A stretch of 64,000 bases of DNA from Streptomyces sp. TLI_053 (lineage in GTDB: Bacteria > Actinomycetota > Actinomycetes > Streptomycetales > Streptomycetaceae), in contig NZ_LT629775.1 in NCBI RefSeq assembly GCF_900105395.1, positions 5,788,001-5,852,000 on the forward strand, read 5' to 3'. The notes under the pieces are model-generated. The model worked only from the letters and a program-made list of their open reading frames with translations. It ran no database searches and was not told the DNA's origin. Positions 29,775 to 39,340 of the stretch are shown one piece after another (positions within the stretch are counted from its first letter, which is position 1; every line of letters starts with the position of its first letter). A program made the translations under genes and the position numbers.

Positions 29775-31229
29775 ATGGGTGACGTGACTCGGATCGTGAT
29801 CATCGGTGGCGGACCAGGCGGCTACGAGGCGGCGCTCGTCGCGGCCCAGCTCGGCGCGGAGGTGACCGTCGTCGACCGCGACGGCCTGGGCGGATCGGCG
29901 GTGCTCACGGACTGCGTGCCGTCGAAGACGCTGATCGCGACGGCGGAGGTGATGACGACCTTCGACAGCTCGTACGAGGAGCTGGGCATCATCGTCGCCG
30001 ACGACACCCCGCACATCGACTCCCCGGCCAGGGTCGTCGGTGTCGACCTCGGCAAGGTCAACCGCCGGGTGAAGCGCCTCGCGATCGCGCAGTCCCACGA
30101 CATCACCCAGTCCGTCACCCGCGCCGGTGTCACCGTGCTGCGCGGCCGCGGCCGGCTGGGCGGCGGCGGGCAGGCCGTGGACGGCTCCCGCGAGGTGCTG
30201 GTCGACGCCCCCGACGGCAGCGTGCAGTCCCTGCGCGCCGACGCGGTGCTGATCGCCACCGGCGCCCACCCGCGCGAGCTCCCCGACGCCCAGCCGGACG
30301 GCGAGCGCATCCTGACCTGGACCCAGGTGTACGACCTGGAGGAGCTGCCGCGCGAGCTGATCGTCGTCGGCTCCGGCGTCACCGGCGCCGAGTTCGCCGG
30401 CGCCTACCAGGCGCTCGGCTCCAGGGTCACCCTGGTCTCCTCGCGCGACCGGGTGCTGCCCGGCGAGGACCCGGACGCCGCCGAGGTGCTGGAGGAGGTC
30501 TTCCGCCGCCGCGGCATGAACGTCATGAGCCGTTCCCGCGCCGAAACGGTCAAGCGGATCGGCGACACGGTCGAGGTCACCCTCTCCGACGGCACTGTGG
30601 TCGAGGGCACCCACTGCCTGATGGCCGTCGGCTCGATCCCGAACACCGCGGGGATGGGCCTGGAGGAGGCCGGGGTCAAGCTCAACGACTGGGGCCAGAT
30701 CCAGGTCGACCGGGTGTCGCGCACCTCCGCCCCCGGCGTCTACGCGGCCGGCGACTGCACCGGCGTCTTCATGCTCGCCTCGGTCGCCGCCATGCAGGGC
30801 CGGATCGCGATGTACCACGCGCTCGGCGACGCGGTGCAGCCGCTGAACCTCAAGACCGTGGCCTCCAACGTCTTCACCGACCCCGAGATCGCCACCGTCG
30901 GCTACACCGCGGCCGATGTGAAGTGCGGCAAGATGGACGCGGTCGAGGTCAAGCTCCCGCTGCGCGGCAACCCGCGCGCCAAGATGCAGGGCATCCGGGA
31001 CGGCTTCGTGAAGCTGTTCTGCCGCCCCGGTACCGGCATCGTGGTCGGCGGCGTGGTCGTCGCCCCGCGGGCCAGCGAACTGATCCACCCGATCGCGCTC
31101 GCGGTGGACGCCAATCTGACGGTCGAACAGGTGGCCAGCGCCTTCACCGTCTACCCGTCGGTCTCCGGCTCCACCGCCGAGGCCGCCCGCCAGCTCCACA
31201 TCCGCAAGCGCGACGCGGGCGAATCCTGA
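29775..31229 (+). CDS. LpdA-like NAD(P)H-quinone dehydrogenase
   Basis: 484 residues from ATG at 29775 (a GTG 9 nt later is equally possible). A pyridine nucleotide-disulfide oxidoreductase fold: FAD motif VIIGGGPGGYEAALVAAQLG, NAD motif IVVGSGVTGAEFAGAYQALG, APGVYAAGDCTGV and a C-terminal dimerisation domain. The active-site stretch reads GGSAVLTDCVPSK: the first Cys of the CxxxxC pair is lost, so it cannot act as a lipoamide dehydrogenase. This pattern matches mycobacterial LpdA (Rv3303c), a flavoprotein that reduces quinones. Confidence 0.87.
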   Translation: MGDVTRIVIIGGGPGGYEAALVAAQLGAEVTVVDRDGLGGSAVLTDCVPSKTLIATAEVMTTFDSSYEELGIIVADDTPHIDSPARVVGVDLGKVNRRVKRLAIAQSHDITQSVTRAGVTVLRGRGRLGGGGQAVDGSREVLVDAPDGSVQSLRADAVLIATGAHPRELPDAQPDGERILTWTQVYDLEELPRELIVVGSGVTGAEFAGAYQALGSRVTLVSSRDRVLPGEDPDAAEVLEEVFRRRGMNVMSRSRAETVKRIGDTVEVTLSDGTVVEGTHCLMAVGSIPNTAGMGLEEAGVKLNDWGQIQVDRVSRTSAPGVYAAGDCTGVFMLASVAAMQGRIAMYHALGDAVQPLNLKTVASNVFTDPEIATVGYTAADVKCGKMDAVEVKLPLRGNPRAKMQGIRDGFVKLFCRPGTGIVVGGVVVAPRASELIHPIALAVDANLTVEQVASAFTVYPSVSGSTAEAARQLHIRKRDAGES

Positions 31230-31247
31230 GCCTCCGGTGCCCAGTTG

Positions 31248-31275
31248 AGGGCGGTCGCCGTTCGGCGGCCGCCCT
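31248..31275. terminator. terminator after LpdA-like gene
   Basis: AGGGCGGTCGCCG pairs with CGGCGGCCGCCCT (one G-T pair). A second small stem, CGTCCGGG/CCCGGACG, follows at 31281-31303. Confidence 0.7.
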
Positions 31276-31429
31276 TCGCGCGTCCGGGGGTGTCACCCGG
31301 ACGGCGGGCGCAGCCCCGGCGTACCGGCGGCGCGAATTGTACGGTCACGCGCCGCTCGGGCGTGAGCAATTCCCGCTACTAGCAGCAAACGCCTGAAAGC
31401 AGACGGTCACGCAGGTTACCGTCGGTTCT

Positions 31430-32434
31430 GTGTTTGCAGCAGAACGTCGCCAGTTGATCCTCGAAATGGTGCGCGCCAACGGAGCCGTCTCGCTCCGGGA
31501 GTTGGCCCGCGTCGTCCAGACCTCCGAAGTGACCGTGCGCCGCGACGTACGGGCCCTGGAGGCAGAAGGGCTCCTCGACCGCCGGCACGGCGGCGCGGTG
31601 CTCCCCGGCGGCTTCAGCCGCGAACCCGGCTATCCGCAGAAGACCCATCTCTCCGCCGCCGAGAAGAGCGCCATCGCCGATCTCGCCGCCGGACTCGTGG
31701 AGGAGGGCGACGCCGTGGTGGTCGGCGCCGGCACCACCACCCAGGAACTCGCCCGCCGGCTCGCCCGGGTGCCCGGGCTGACGGTGGTCACCAACTCCCT
31801 CCTCGTCGCCCAGGCCCTGGCACACGCCAACCGGGTCGAGGTGGTGATGACCGGCGGCACCCTGCGGGGTTCCAACTACGCCCTGGTCGGCAGCGGTGCC
31901 GAACAGTCGCTGCACGGACTGCGGGTCACCAAGGCCTTCGTCTCGGGCAGCGGGCTCACCGCCGAACGCGGACTCTCGACCACGAACATGCTCTCCGCGA
32001 GCGTGGACCGGGCACTGGTGCAGTCGGCCGCCGAGGTCATCATCCTCGCCGACCACACCAAGCTCGGCGCGGACACCATGTTCCAGACCGTCCCCACCGA
32101 GACCATCACCCGGCTGGTCACCGACGAGCACGCCACCGCGGACGACGCCACCGCCCGCGAACTGGACGCGCTCGCCGACTGCGGGGTGCAGATCGACCTC
32201 GCCCCGCTCGGGGCCCCGCCGCCCGGCGACGCCCCGGTCCACGGCACCGGCAGCGGCCCCGTCCACCAGACCCAGCCCGGTCCGCTGGCCCGCCGCAGCG
32301 CGCCGCCGCCCGGCGGGGCGCCGCTGCCCGGCCAGCGGCGGCCGGGCACCCACGGCGGTCCCGGCGGGCCGGGCGGGCCCGGTGGACCGCTGCCGGTCAG
32401 ACTCGCCGAACTGGGCCTGCCGCGCGGGCGCTGA
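31430..32434 (+). CDS. DeoR/GlpR-family transcriptional regulator
   Basis: 334 residues from GTG at 31430. Residues 1-55 are the DeoR helix-turn-helix (ERRQLILEMVRANGAVSLRE; TSEVTVRRDVRALEAEGLL, RRHGGAV). Residues 75-255 are the sugar-phosphate-sensing domain (DAVVVGAGTTTQELARRL, VVTNSLLVAQAL, DHTKLGADTMF). The last 70 residues are a Pro/Gly-rich tail. The inducer would be a phosphosugar, so it is a candidate regulator of nearby deoxyribose genes, though its own upstream region lacks CTACGCGCGTAG. Instead GCAGCAAAC (31382-31390) and GTTTGCAGC are near-inverted around its promoter. Confidence 0.85.
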   Translation: MFAAERRQLILEMVRANGAVSLRELARVVQTSEVTVRRDVRALEAEGLLDRRHGGAVLPGGFSREPGYPQKTHLSAAEKSAIADLAAGLVEEGDAVVVGAGTTTQELARRLARVPGLTVVTNSLLVAQALAHANRVEVVMTGGTLRGSNYALVGSGAEQSLHGLRVTKAFVSGSGLTAERGLSTTNMLSASVDRALVQSAAEVIILADHTKLGADTMFQTVPTETITRLVTDEHATADDATARELDALADCGVQIDLAPLGAPPPGDAPVHGTGSGPVHQTQPGPLARRSAPPPGGAPLPGQRRPGTHGGPGGPGGPGGPLPVRLAELGLPRGR

Positions 32435-32607
32435 GGCCCGCGGGGCAGGGGCGCCGCTCCGGCGCTGTGCCGGGCCGCCGCGTCGCCGTCGTGGCGCCGT
32501 GCCACTGCGCCGCCGTGCCACCGCGCCGCCGTGTTGCCGTACCGCCGCTCTGCCGCAGCACCGTGTTGCCGCGTCGCCGTACCACCGCACCGCCGCCGAA
32601 AACGTGA

Positions 32608-32639
32608 CCGGTCCGCACACCCGAAGGTGTACGGACCGG
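32608..32639. terminator. terminator between convergent deoR-type and accA2 genes
   Basis: CCGGTCCG and ACACC pair with GGTGT and CGGACCGG around loop CGAA, with a single C/A mismatch. The preceding 32460-32600 is a degenerate GCCGTGCCACC-type repeat. Confidence 0.7.
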
Positions 32640-32673
32640 CGGCGGACCTCTCGGTGCCCGATCGGGCCCCGGA

Positions 32674-34446
32674 TCAGTCCTTGATCTCGCAGAGCGCCGC
32701 GCCGCTCGAGACGCTCGCACCCACCTCGGCCTTGAGGCCGACGACCGTGCCCGCCTTGTGCGCGTTCAGCGGCTGCTCCATCTTCATCGCCTCCAGGACG
32801 ACGATCAGCTCGCCCTCGGCGACGACCTGACCCTCCTCCACCGCGACCTTCACGATGGTGCCCTGCATCGGCGAGGCCAGCGTGTCACCGCCGACCGCCG
32901 AACCGGCCTTCTTGGCACCGACCCGGCGCTTGGCCTTCGCGGCCCCCGCACCGGCCGCCGGGGCGGCGGCGACACCCAGCGAGGACGGCAGCGAGACCTC
33001 GATCCGCTTGCCGCCGACCTCGACGACCACGGTCTCCCGGCCCTCCGCCTCCTCGCCCTCGCCGGCGGCACCGGCGAACGCGGGAATCGTGTTGTCGAAC
33101 TCGGTCTCGATCCACCGGGTGTAGACCGTGAACGGTCCCTCGCCGCCGTGCACCTCGGGCGCGAACGCCGGGTCGGTCACGACCGCCTGGTGGAACGGGA
33201 TGGCCGTCGCCATGCCCTCGACCTTGAACTCGGCCAGCGCCCGCCGCGCCCGCTCCAGCGCCTGCTTGCGGTCCCGGCCGGACACGATCAGCTTGGCCAG
33301 CAGCGAGTCCCAGGCGGGGCCGATGACCGAACCGCTCTCCACACCCGAGTCCAGCCGGACGCCCGGGCCCGACGGCGGCGCGAACAGCGTCACCGTGCCC
33401 GGCGCGGGCAGGAAGTTGCGGCCCGGGTCCTCGCCGTTGATACGGAACTCGAAGGAGTGACCCCGCACCTCCGGGTCGCCGTAACCGAGCTCCTCGCCGT
33501 CCGCGATCCGGAACATCTCCCGGACCAGGTCGATCCCGGTGACCTCCTCGGTGACCGGGTGCTCCACCTGCAGACGGGTGTTGACCTCCAGGAAGGAGAT
33601 CGTGCCGTCCGTCGCCACCAGGAACTCGCAGGTGCCGGCACCCTCGTAGCCGGCCTCCTTGAGGATGGCCTTCGACGCCCGGTACAGCTCGGCGTTCTGC
33701 TCGGGGGTCAGGAACGGCGCGGGCGCCTCCTCGACCAGCTTCTGGTGCCGGCGCTGGAGCGAGCAGTCACGGGTGGACACGACCACCACGTTGCCGTGCT
33801 TGTCCGCGAGGCACTGGGTCTCGACGTGCCGCGGGTTGTCGAGGTAACGCTCGACGAAGCACTCGCCGCGACCGAAGGCGGCGACCGCCTCCCGGACCGC
33901 CGAGTCGTACAGCTCCGGGATCTCCTCCAGGTTGCGGGCGACCTTGAGGCCGCGGCCGCCGCCGCCGAAGGCCGCCTTGATGGCGACCGGCAGACCGTGC
34001 TCCTGGGCGAAGGCGACGATCTCCTCGGCACCCGAGACCGGGTCCGGGGTACCGGCGACCAGCGGGGCACCGGCGCGCTGCGCCACGTGCCGGGCGGTCA
34101 CCTTGTCACCCAGGTCGCGGATGGCCTGCGGCGGCGGGCCGATCCAGGTGAGGCCCGCGTCGAGCACGGCCTGGGCGAAGTCGGCATTCTCCGACAGGAA
34201 GCCGTAGCCGGGGTGGACGGCGTCCGCACCGGAGTCGGCGGCGGCCTGGAGGACCTTGGCGATGTCCAGGTAGCTGGTGCCGGGGGTGTCGCCGCCCAGC
34301 GCATAAGCCTCGTCGGCCGCGCGGACGTGCAGCGCATCCCGGTCCGGCTCGGCGTAGACGGCGACGCTGGCGATACCGGCGTCCGAGCAGGCCCGGGCGA
34401 CGCGGACAGCGATTTCCCCGCGGTTGGCGATGAGCACCTTGCGCAC
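32674..34446 (-). CDS. accA2: acyl-CoA carboxylase alpha subunit (biotin carboxylase plus BCCP)
   Basis: 590 residues from GTG at 34446 with GGGAG as ribosome site. Biotin carboxylase domain at 1-450: KVLIANRGEIAVRVARACSD, ATP-grasp loop FGGGGRGLKVA, and FLEVNTRLQVEHPVTE. The biotin carboxyl carrier domain is at the C-terminus, with the biotinylated Lys555 in EAMKMEQ. It carboxylates its own biotin with ATP and bicarbonate; the beta subunit PccB then transfers CO2 to acetyl- or propionyl-CoA for malonyl- and methylmalonyl-CoA supply. Length equals that remembered for S. coelicolor AccA1/AccA2. Confidence 0.95.
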   Translation of the reverse strand: MRKVLIANRGEIAVRVARACSDAGIASVAVYAEPDRDALHVRAADEAYALGGDTPGTSYLDIAKVLQAAADSGADAVHPGYGFLSENADFAQAVLDAGLTWIGPPPQAIRDLGDKVTARHVAQRAGAPLVAGTPDPVSGAEEIVAFAQEHGLPVAIKAAFGGGGRGLKVARNLEEIPELYDSAVREAVAAFGRGECFVERYLDNPRHVETQCLADKHGNVVVVSTRDCSLQRRHQKLVEEAPAPFLTPEQNAELYRASKAILKEAGYEGAGTCEFLVATDGTISFLEVNTRLQVEHPVTEEVTGIDLVREMFRIADGEELGYGDPEVRGHSFEFRINGEDPGRNFLPAPGTVTLFAPPSGPGVRLDSGVESGSVIGPAWDSLLAKLIVSGRDRKQALERARRALAEFKVEGMATAIPFHQAVVTDPAFAPEVHGGEGPFTVYTRWIETEFDNTIPAFAGAAGEGEEAEGRETVVVEVGGKRIEVSLPSSLGVAAAPAAGAGAAKAKRRVGAKKAGSAVGGDTLASPMQGTIVKVAVEEGQVVAEGELIVVLEAMKMEQPLNAHKAGTVVGLKAEVGASVSSGAALCEIKD

Positions 34447-34712
34447 TGTGGCTCCCTTCTTGAACCTCGTTGAGTTTATGGATTCCTGGGCAGTACCGGC
34501 GAGTAGCCCCAGGTTGTGAACTATCCCACACAGAGGGTGATGCGCCCGAGCGGGCGGTGGGCGGCCCGACGGGAGTATGTGCAGGTGGTGGCGCATGCGG
34601 CCTGGGTGGTGCGGCGACTGCGCTCGGTGACGGGGCGGCGTGGCGGCGTGACGGGTACGGCGGGCCGGGTGGCACCTGCCGTCGGTCTGCGTGCCGTTGG
34701 TGCGCGTGCCGT

Positions 34713-35588
34713 TCAAGGAGCGGGGGTGGATGCGGGGGTCGGGCCGGGAGTCGGTGCGGGAGTCGGTGCGGGTGCCGTCGTGGACGCCGTCGCCGACGCC
34801 GTTGCGGGTGCGACCGCGGGCGTGGTTCCGGGAGTGGTTCCGGCGATGGTGTCCGGACCGCCCGGAGGGGTCGGCGGGTGCTCGACGGCCAGGGCGGTGA
34901 CGTCGGCGATCTGCTCGACCACGTCCGGCCCGTACGCGCCGGGGTTGACCACCTTGAGCAGCAGGGCGAAGGTGCCGTCCGTGCCGTACCGGCGGACCAG
35001 CCGGCGGTGGTGGGCGACCAGGTGGCGGACGCCGGCGTGGTTGGCGATACCGGTCTGGCCGGAGATCAGGAAGACCGGGCGGCCGTGCCCGGGCGTGGCG
35101 AGCCGGGCGAGCAGGACGTACTCCCCGGCCCGGAGGTCGGCGGCGTACGAGCGGCCGCCGATGGTGATGGTGTTGTCCCGCACCTCCCGGTCGTTGGAGA
35201 TCACGACCCCCGGCAGGCCCCAGGCCAGGTGGGCGGCCATCCGGTCGTTGGAGACGGGGCCGCCGAAGCAGAACTCGGTCTTGGTGCCGAGGCCGCGCGG
35301 GGCGGCGTCGTGCGCGACCAGGTCGGTGTGCGCGCCGCACTCCTTCACCAGGGCGGCCAGTTCCATCAGCGCGTAGGCGTCGCGCCGGGTGACCGTCCGG
35401 GGGTGCGCGCCGGTGCCGATGCTGCGGTTGACCACGATCAGGCACTCGCTGCCGGCGGGCAGGCCGAGGAAGTCCCTGGTCCGTTCCAGCCGGCGTCTTC
35501 GGCGCAGGCTCTGGCCGAGCCAGCCGAGGACAGCACTGATCGCGCTGGCCACCAGGCCCAGCAGGACGTTGAGCAGACTGTCGGTCAT
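34713..35588 (-). CDS. membrane-anchored conserved hypothetical protein
   Basis: 291 residues. A single N-terminal TM (LLNVLLGLVASAISAVLGWL) is followed by QSLRRRRRLER, so the bulk is cytoplasmic. A compact alpha/beta domain spans about 35-225, with LIVVNRSIGTGAHPRTVTRR, GLGTKTEFCFGGPVSNDR, RPVFLISGQTGIANHAGVRH. The tail (235-291) is Pro/Ala/Thr repeats (TPAP, ATAS). I cannot name the fold; the NRSIGTG and GGPVSND motifs and the RPVFLISGQTG strand look like a ligand or nucleotide pocket. It lies between accA2 and maf on the same strand. Confidence 0.7.
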   Translation of the reverse strand: MTDSLLNVLLGLVASAISAVLGWLGQSLRRRRRLERTRDFLGLPAGSECLIVVNRSIGTGAHPRTVTRRDAYALMELAALVKECGAHTDLVAHDAAPRGLGTKTEFCFGGPVSNDRMAAHLAWGLPGVVISNDREVRDNTITIGGRSYAADLRAGEYVLLARLATPGHGRPVFLISGQTGIANHAGVRHLVAHHRRLVRRYGTDGTFALLLKVVNPGAYGPDVVEQIADVTALAVEHPPTPPGGPDTIAGTTPGTTPAVAPATASATASTTAPAPTPAPTPGPTPASTPAP

Positions 35589-35904
35589 CCGCTCGCCATC
35601 TCCCCCGTCGGTTTGGAGCGTCGGCGCCGTCCGGGCGCCCCTCTAGCGTGCATCACATCGGATTGTCGGATGGTGAGATGGCGACAATTGTGCCGCTCTT
35701 TGGCGCGTGGGCGACGCCCCGGCGGCGTTCCGGTGGCCGACTTCCGGCGCGTGGGGGACGCTCCGCCGCGACCGGGCCCGCGGCGCGCGCGGGTCCGTCG
35801 TACGCGCAGGGCCCGGTGCGGGCGCGGGGCTCCGGCGCGGGGCGCCGTGGGTGCGGGTGCTGACCGTGGGCGCGGGCGGTCGGGCTGCGGATCCGGTCGG
35901 CCCG
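35589..35904. other. gene-free stretch upstream of the hypothetical membrane protein
   Basis: Contains the probable promoter of the 34713-35588 gene and an inverted repeat ATTGTCG (35662-35668) / CGACAAT (35682-35688) with 13-bp spacer, a possible operator. The rest is GC-rich with no coding signal seen. Confidence 0.45.
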
Positions 35905-36504
35905 TCAGACCCAGAGGTCGGTGATCCGCACGCCGAGTTCGGCGAGCAGCCCGCGCAGCAGCGGCAGCGAGAGCCCGATGACATTGCCCGGGTCGCCGTC
36001 GATGCCCTCGACGAACGGGGCCGAACGGCCGTCCAGGGTGAACGCCCCGGCCACGTGCAGCGGTTCGCCGGTCGCGATGTACGCGGCGACCTCGGCGTCG
36101 TCCGGCGTGCCGAAGCGGACCGTGGTGGAGGCGGTGGCGGAGGCCTGCCGGCCGCTGACGGTGTCGATCACGCAGTGGCCGGTGCGCAGCACGCCCGCCC
36201 GGCCGCGCATGGCCTGCCAGCGGGCCAGTGCCTCGGCCTCGTCGGCGGGCTTGCCGAGGGCCTGGCCGTCCAGCTCCAGCACCGAGTCGCAGCCGATCAC
36301 CAGTTCGCCCTCGGTGAGCGTGACGGCGACGGCCTCGGCCTTGGCCTCGGCGAGCACGAGGGCGAGTTCGGCGGGGGTGGCGGCGGTGATGGCGTCCTCG
36401 TCGACGCCGCTGACCACCACGCGCGGGTCGAGGCCCGCCTGGCGCAGCAGCCCGAGCCGGGCGGGGGAGGCGGAGGCGAGCACGAGGGAGCGACGGTCGG
36501 TCAT
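35905..36504 (-). CDS. maf: Maf-family nucleoside triphosphate pyrophosphatase
   Basis: 199 residues from ATG at 36504. Maf signature SLVLASASPARLGLLRQAGL at the N-terminus, then the catalytic region LVIGCDSVLELDGQALGKP and the C-terminal FVEGIDGDPGNVIGLSLPLL. The family hydrolyses non-canonical or canonical NTPs (dTTP, UTP, modified pyrimidines) and influences septation. Same strand as the small membrane protein and carboxylase genes, 44 bp below the former. Confidence 0.93.
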   Translation of the reverse strand: MTDRRSLVLASASPARLGLLRQAGLDPRVVVSGVDEDAITAATPAELALVLAEAKAEAVAVTLTEGELVIGCDSVLELDGQALGKPADEAEALARWQAMRGRAGVLRTGHCVIDTVSGRQASATASTTVRFGTPDDAEVAAYIATGEPLHVAGAFTLDGRSAPFVEGIDGDPGNVIGLSLPLLRGLLAELGVRITDLWV

Positions 36505-36548
36505 GCCACCAGGGTAGAGGGCTGCTCCGGGCGGTCGTTCCGCGGTCG

Positions 36549-36674
36549 TCAGACCATCAGCAGGACGGCGATCACCAGCGCGAGGACGGCGAGCACATGA
36601 CCGGCCCGCTGCAGCCGTCGCTGCATGCGCCGTGCTTCCGGGGAGGGCTCGTCGCGGGGGTCTGACCAGAGCAT
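36549..36674 (-). CDS. mmpB: 41-residue membrane protein, MmpB-like
   Basis: ATG at 36674: MLWSDPRDEPSPEARRMQRR, then LQRAGHVLAVLALVIAVLLMV. A hydrophilic Pro/Arg-rich N-terminus is followed by one C-terminal transmembrane helix. Position (between maf and the carboxylase epsilon gene) and sequence match what I remember of the streptomycete small morphogenic membrane protein MmpB. Function at molecular level is unclear. Its upstream region carries the 218-bp MITE-like element, starting 96 bp before the start codon, so its promoter may be affected. Confidence 0.65.
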   Translation of the reverse strand: MLWSDPRDEPSPEARRMQRRLQRAGHVLAVLALVIAVLLMV

Positions 36675-36770
36675 CGTTCCAGGGTGCGCCCCCGGTCGGC
36701 GGGACGCCTGAGTATCCGTACTCAGCTTTCGGGGCAATCCGGGCCCTCGGTGGGGTGCTCCTTCCTGCCC

Positions 36771-36988
36771 GCACTTTGCAAAGTGGGCACTTTGCAAAGT
36801 GCGGGTACTGAGCGGGCGCCGAAGCGTCCCGGTGCGCCCGATGTGCTCGTTGTGGGGTGTGAGCTGGGGAAACACGCGGTTTTCGCGCGGATTTCGCTGG
36901 GCGGTCGCCCGCTGCGGGGCCCGCTCCGCACCGGGCGGAGCGGGCCCGCGGAGCGTGCACTTTGCAAAGTGCCCACTTTGCAAAGTGC
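36771..36988. mobile_element. MITE-like element with perfect 32-bp inverted ends
   Basis: The 32 bp at 36771-36802 are exactly reverse-complementary to 36957-36988. Each end holds two copies of CACTTTGCAAAGTG spaced by 2 bp. The 154-bp interior has no gene and holds a 13-bp hairpin (GGGCCCGCTCCGC and complement, about 36918-36950). A possible 4-bp target duplication GCCC flanks the element. The palindrome is the same as at 6138-6206. No transposase nearby. It may be a non-autonomous element or a repeated regulatory block. Confidence 0.6.
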
Positions 36989-37088
36989 GCCCACCGCATC
37001 GACGCGTCCACGAGTCCACGCGTCCACGCCCACACCCACGGACCCACGCGCGCACCGACGCCGACCTGCCCAGGAAGGGGACGGCATC

Positions 37089-37110
37089 GGGGGGGGGGGG
37101 GGGGGGGGGG
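37089..37110. repeat. homopolymer run of 22 G
   Basis: Twenty-two consecutive G in a non-coding stretch, 17 nt from the terminator below the carboxylase epsilon gene. Such runs are prone to slippage, G-quadruplex formation and sequencing length error. Confidence 0.9.
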
Positions 37111-37127
37111 ACGGCACCGGCAACAGC

Positions 37128-37170
37128 AACGGCCGCTCGGCACTGCAGCGCGCAGTGCCGAGCGGCCGTT
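37128..37170. terminator. 18-bp stem terminator below pccB/epsilon operon
   Basis: AACGGCCGCTCGGCACTG at 37128-37145 pairs exactly with 37153-37170, loop 7 nt. It lies 57 nt below the epsilon stop at 37228. A weaker ACCGTCCCC/GGGGACGGT pair lies in between. Confidence 0.85.
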
Positions 37171-37227
37171 CCCACCGTCCCCCGACGCCGACGCGGCGGC
37201 ACCGGGGACGGTCGGTGCCGAGCGGTG

Positions 37228-37449
37228 CTAACCGGCCCAGCCGGAGGTGCGCCAGGCGTTGACGCCGGGGCGCGGGGTCGCGCGCAGCCGGCGCGCGCGG
37301 TCGTTCCAGGCGGAGTCCGGGCCGGCGCCCGCGCGGCGGGCCGCCTCGGCGGCGGCCTGCGCGGCGGCGGCCCGGGACTGGACCACCGCCAGGACGGTGG
37401 CCAGCTCCTCGGGGGTCGGCTGCCCGTGCAGCACATGGATCGGGGCCAT
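37228..37449 (-). CDS. pccE: acyl-CoA carboxylase epsilon subunit
   Basis: 73 residues from ATG at 37449 (MAPIHVLHGQPTPEELATVL). Typical of actinomycete epsilon subunits: an N-terminal strand IHVLHGQPTPEELA, an Ala-rich helix, and a C-terminal W-containing tail (PRPGVNAWRTSGW). Epsilon binds the beta subunit and boosts carboxylase activity. It starts 35 bp after the pccB stop and is clearly in the same operon. Confidence 0.88.
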   Translation of the reverse strand: MAPIHVLHGQPTPEELATVLAVVQSRAAAAQAAAEAARRAGAGPDSAWNDRARRLRATPRPGVNAWRTSGWAG

Positions 37450-37484
37450 GCTCAATCCTCTCGCGATCCTCCCGGAGGGAGCCA

Positions 37485-39074
<1,590 letters not shown>

Positions 39075-39171
39075 TCCGGTGGCTCTCCCTGATCCTGGGC
39101 CGCGACCTGTTTTCGGTGGCGCGGGCCGGGTGGGGGCGGCGCGGACGAGGGGTGCAGGGCGGCACAACGAA

Positions 39172-39185
39172 CTACCGTTGGGTAG
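39172..39185. promoter_or_regulatory. palindrome CTACC-GTTG-GGTAG between pccB and birA
   Basis: CTACC and GGTAG flank GTTG, 97 bp upstream of pccB and 155 bp upstream of birA, in the shared promoter region. Plausible operator for a TetR- or GntR-type regulator of acyl-CoA metabolism; the regulator is not identified. Confidence 0.5.
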
Positions 39186-39340
39186 CGTAGCCAGCGCGGA
39201 GGGTCGGCGTAATGTCCGGCGGTTATGGTCAGCGCCACAGTGTCGTCGGCCCCCGTTCCGGGAGACGATGGGACGGCGTATGGGACGGCGTACGGCCTCC
39301 CGGCCGGTGCGGGGCGCGGTGTCCGCCTAGGGTGAGCCGC

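Noticed and set aside
29775..31229. Annotation as dihydrolipoamide dehydrogenase
   Set aside because: The redox-active Cys pair is incomplete.
36771..36988. Origin of replication or iteron array
   Set aside because: No replication initiator gene or AT-rich unwinding region is nearby; copies form inverted pairs rather than direct iterons.
37089..37110. Phase-variable contingency locus
   Set aside because: The G run is not inside a gene or a recognisable promoter spacer; it is listed only as a possible slippage site.
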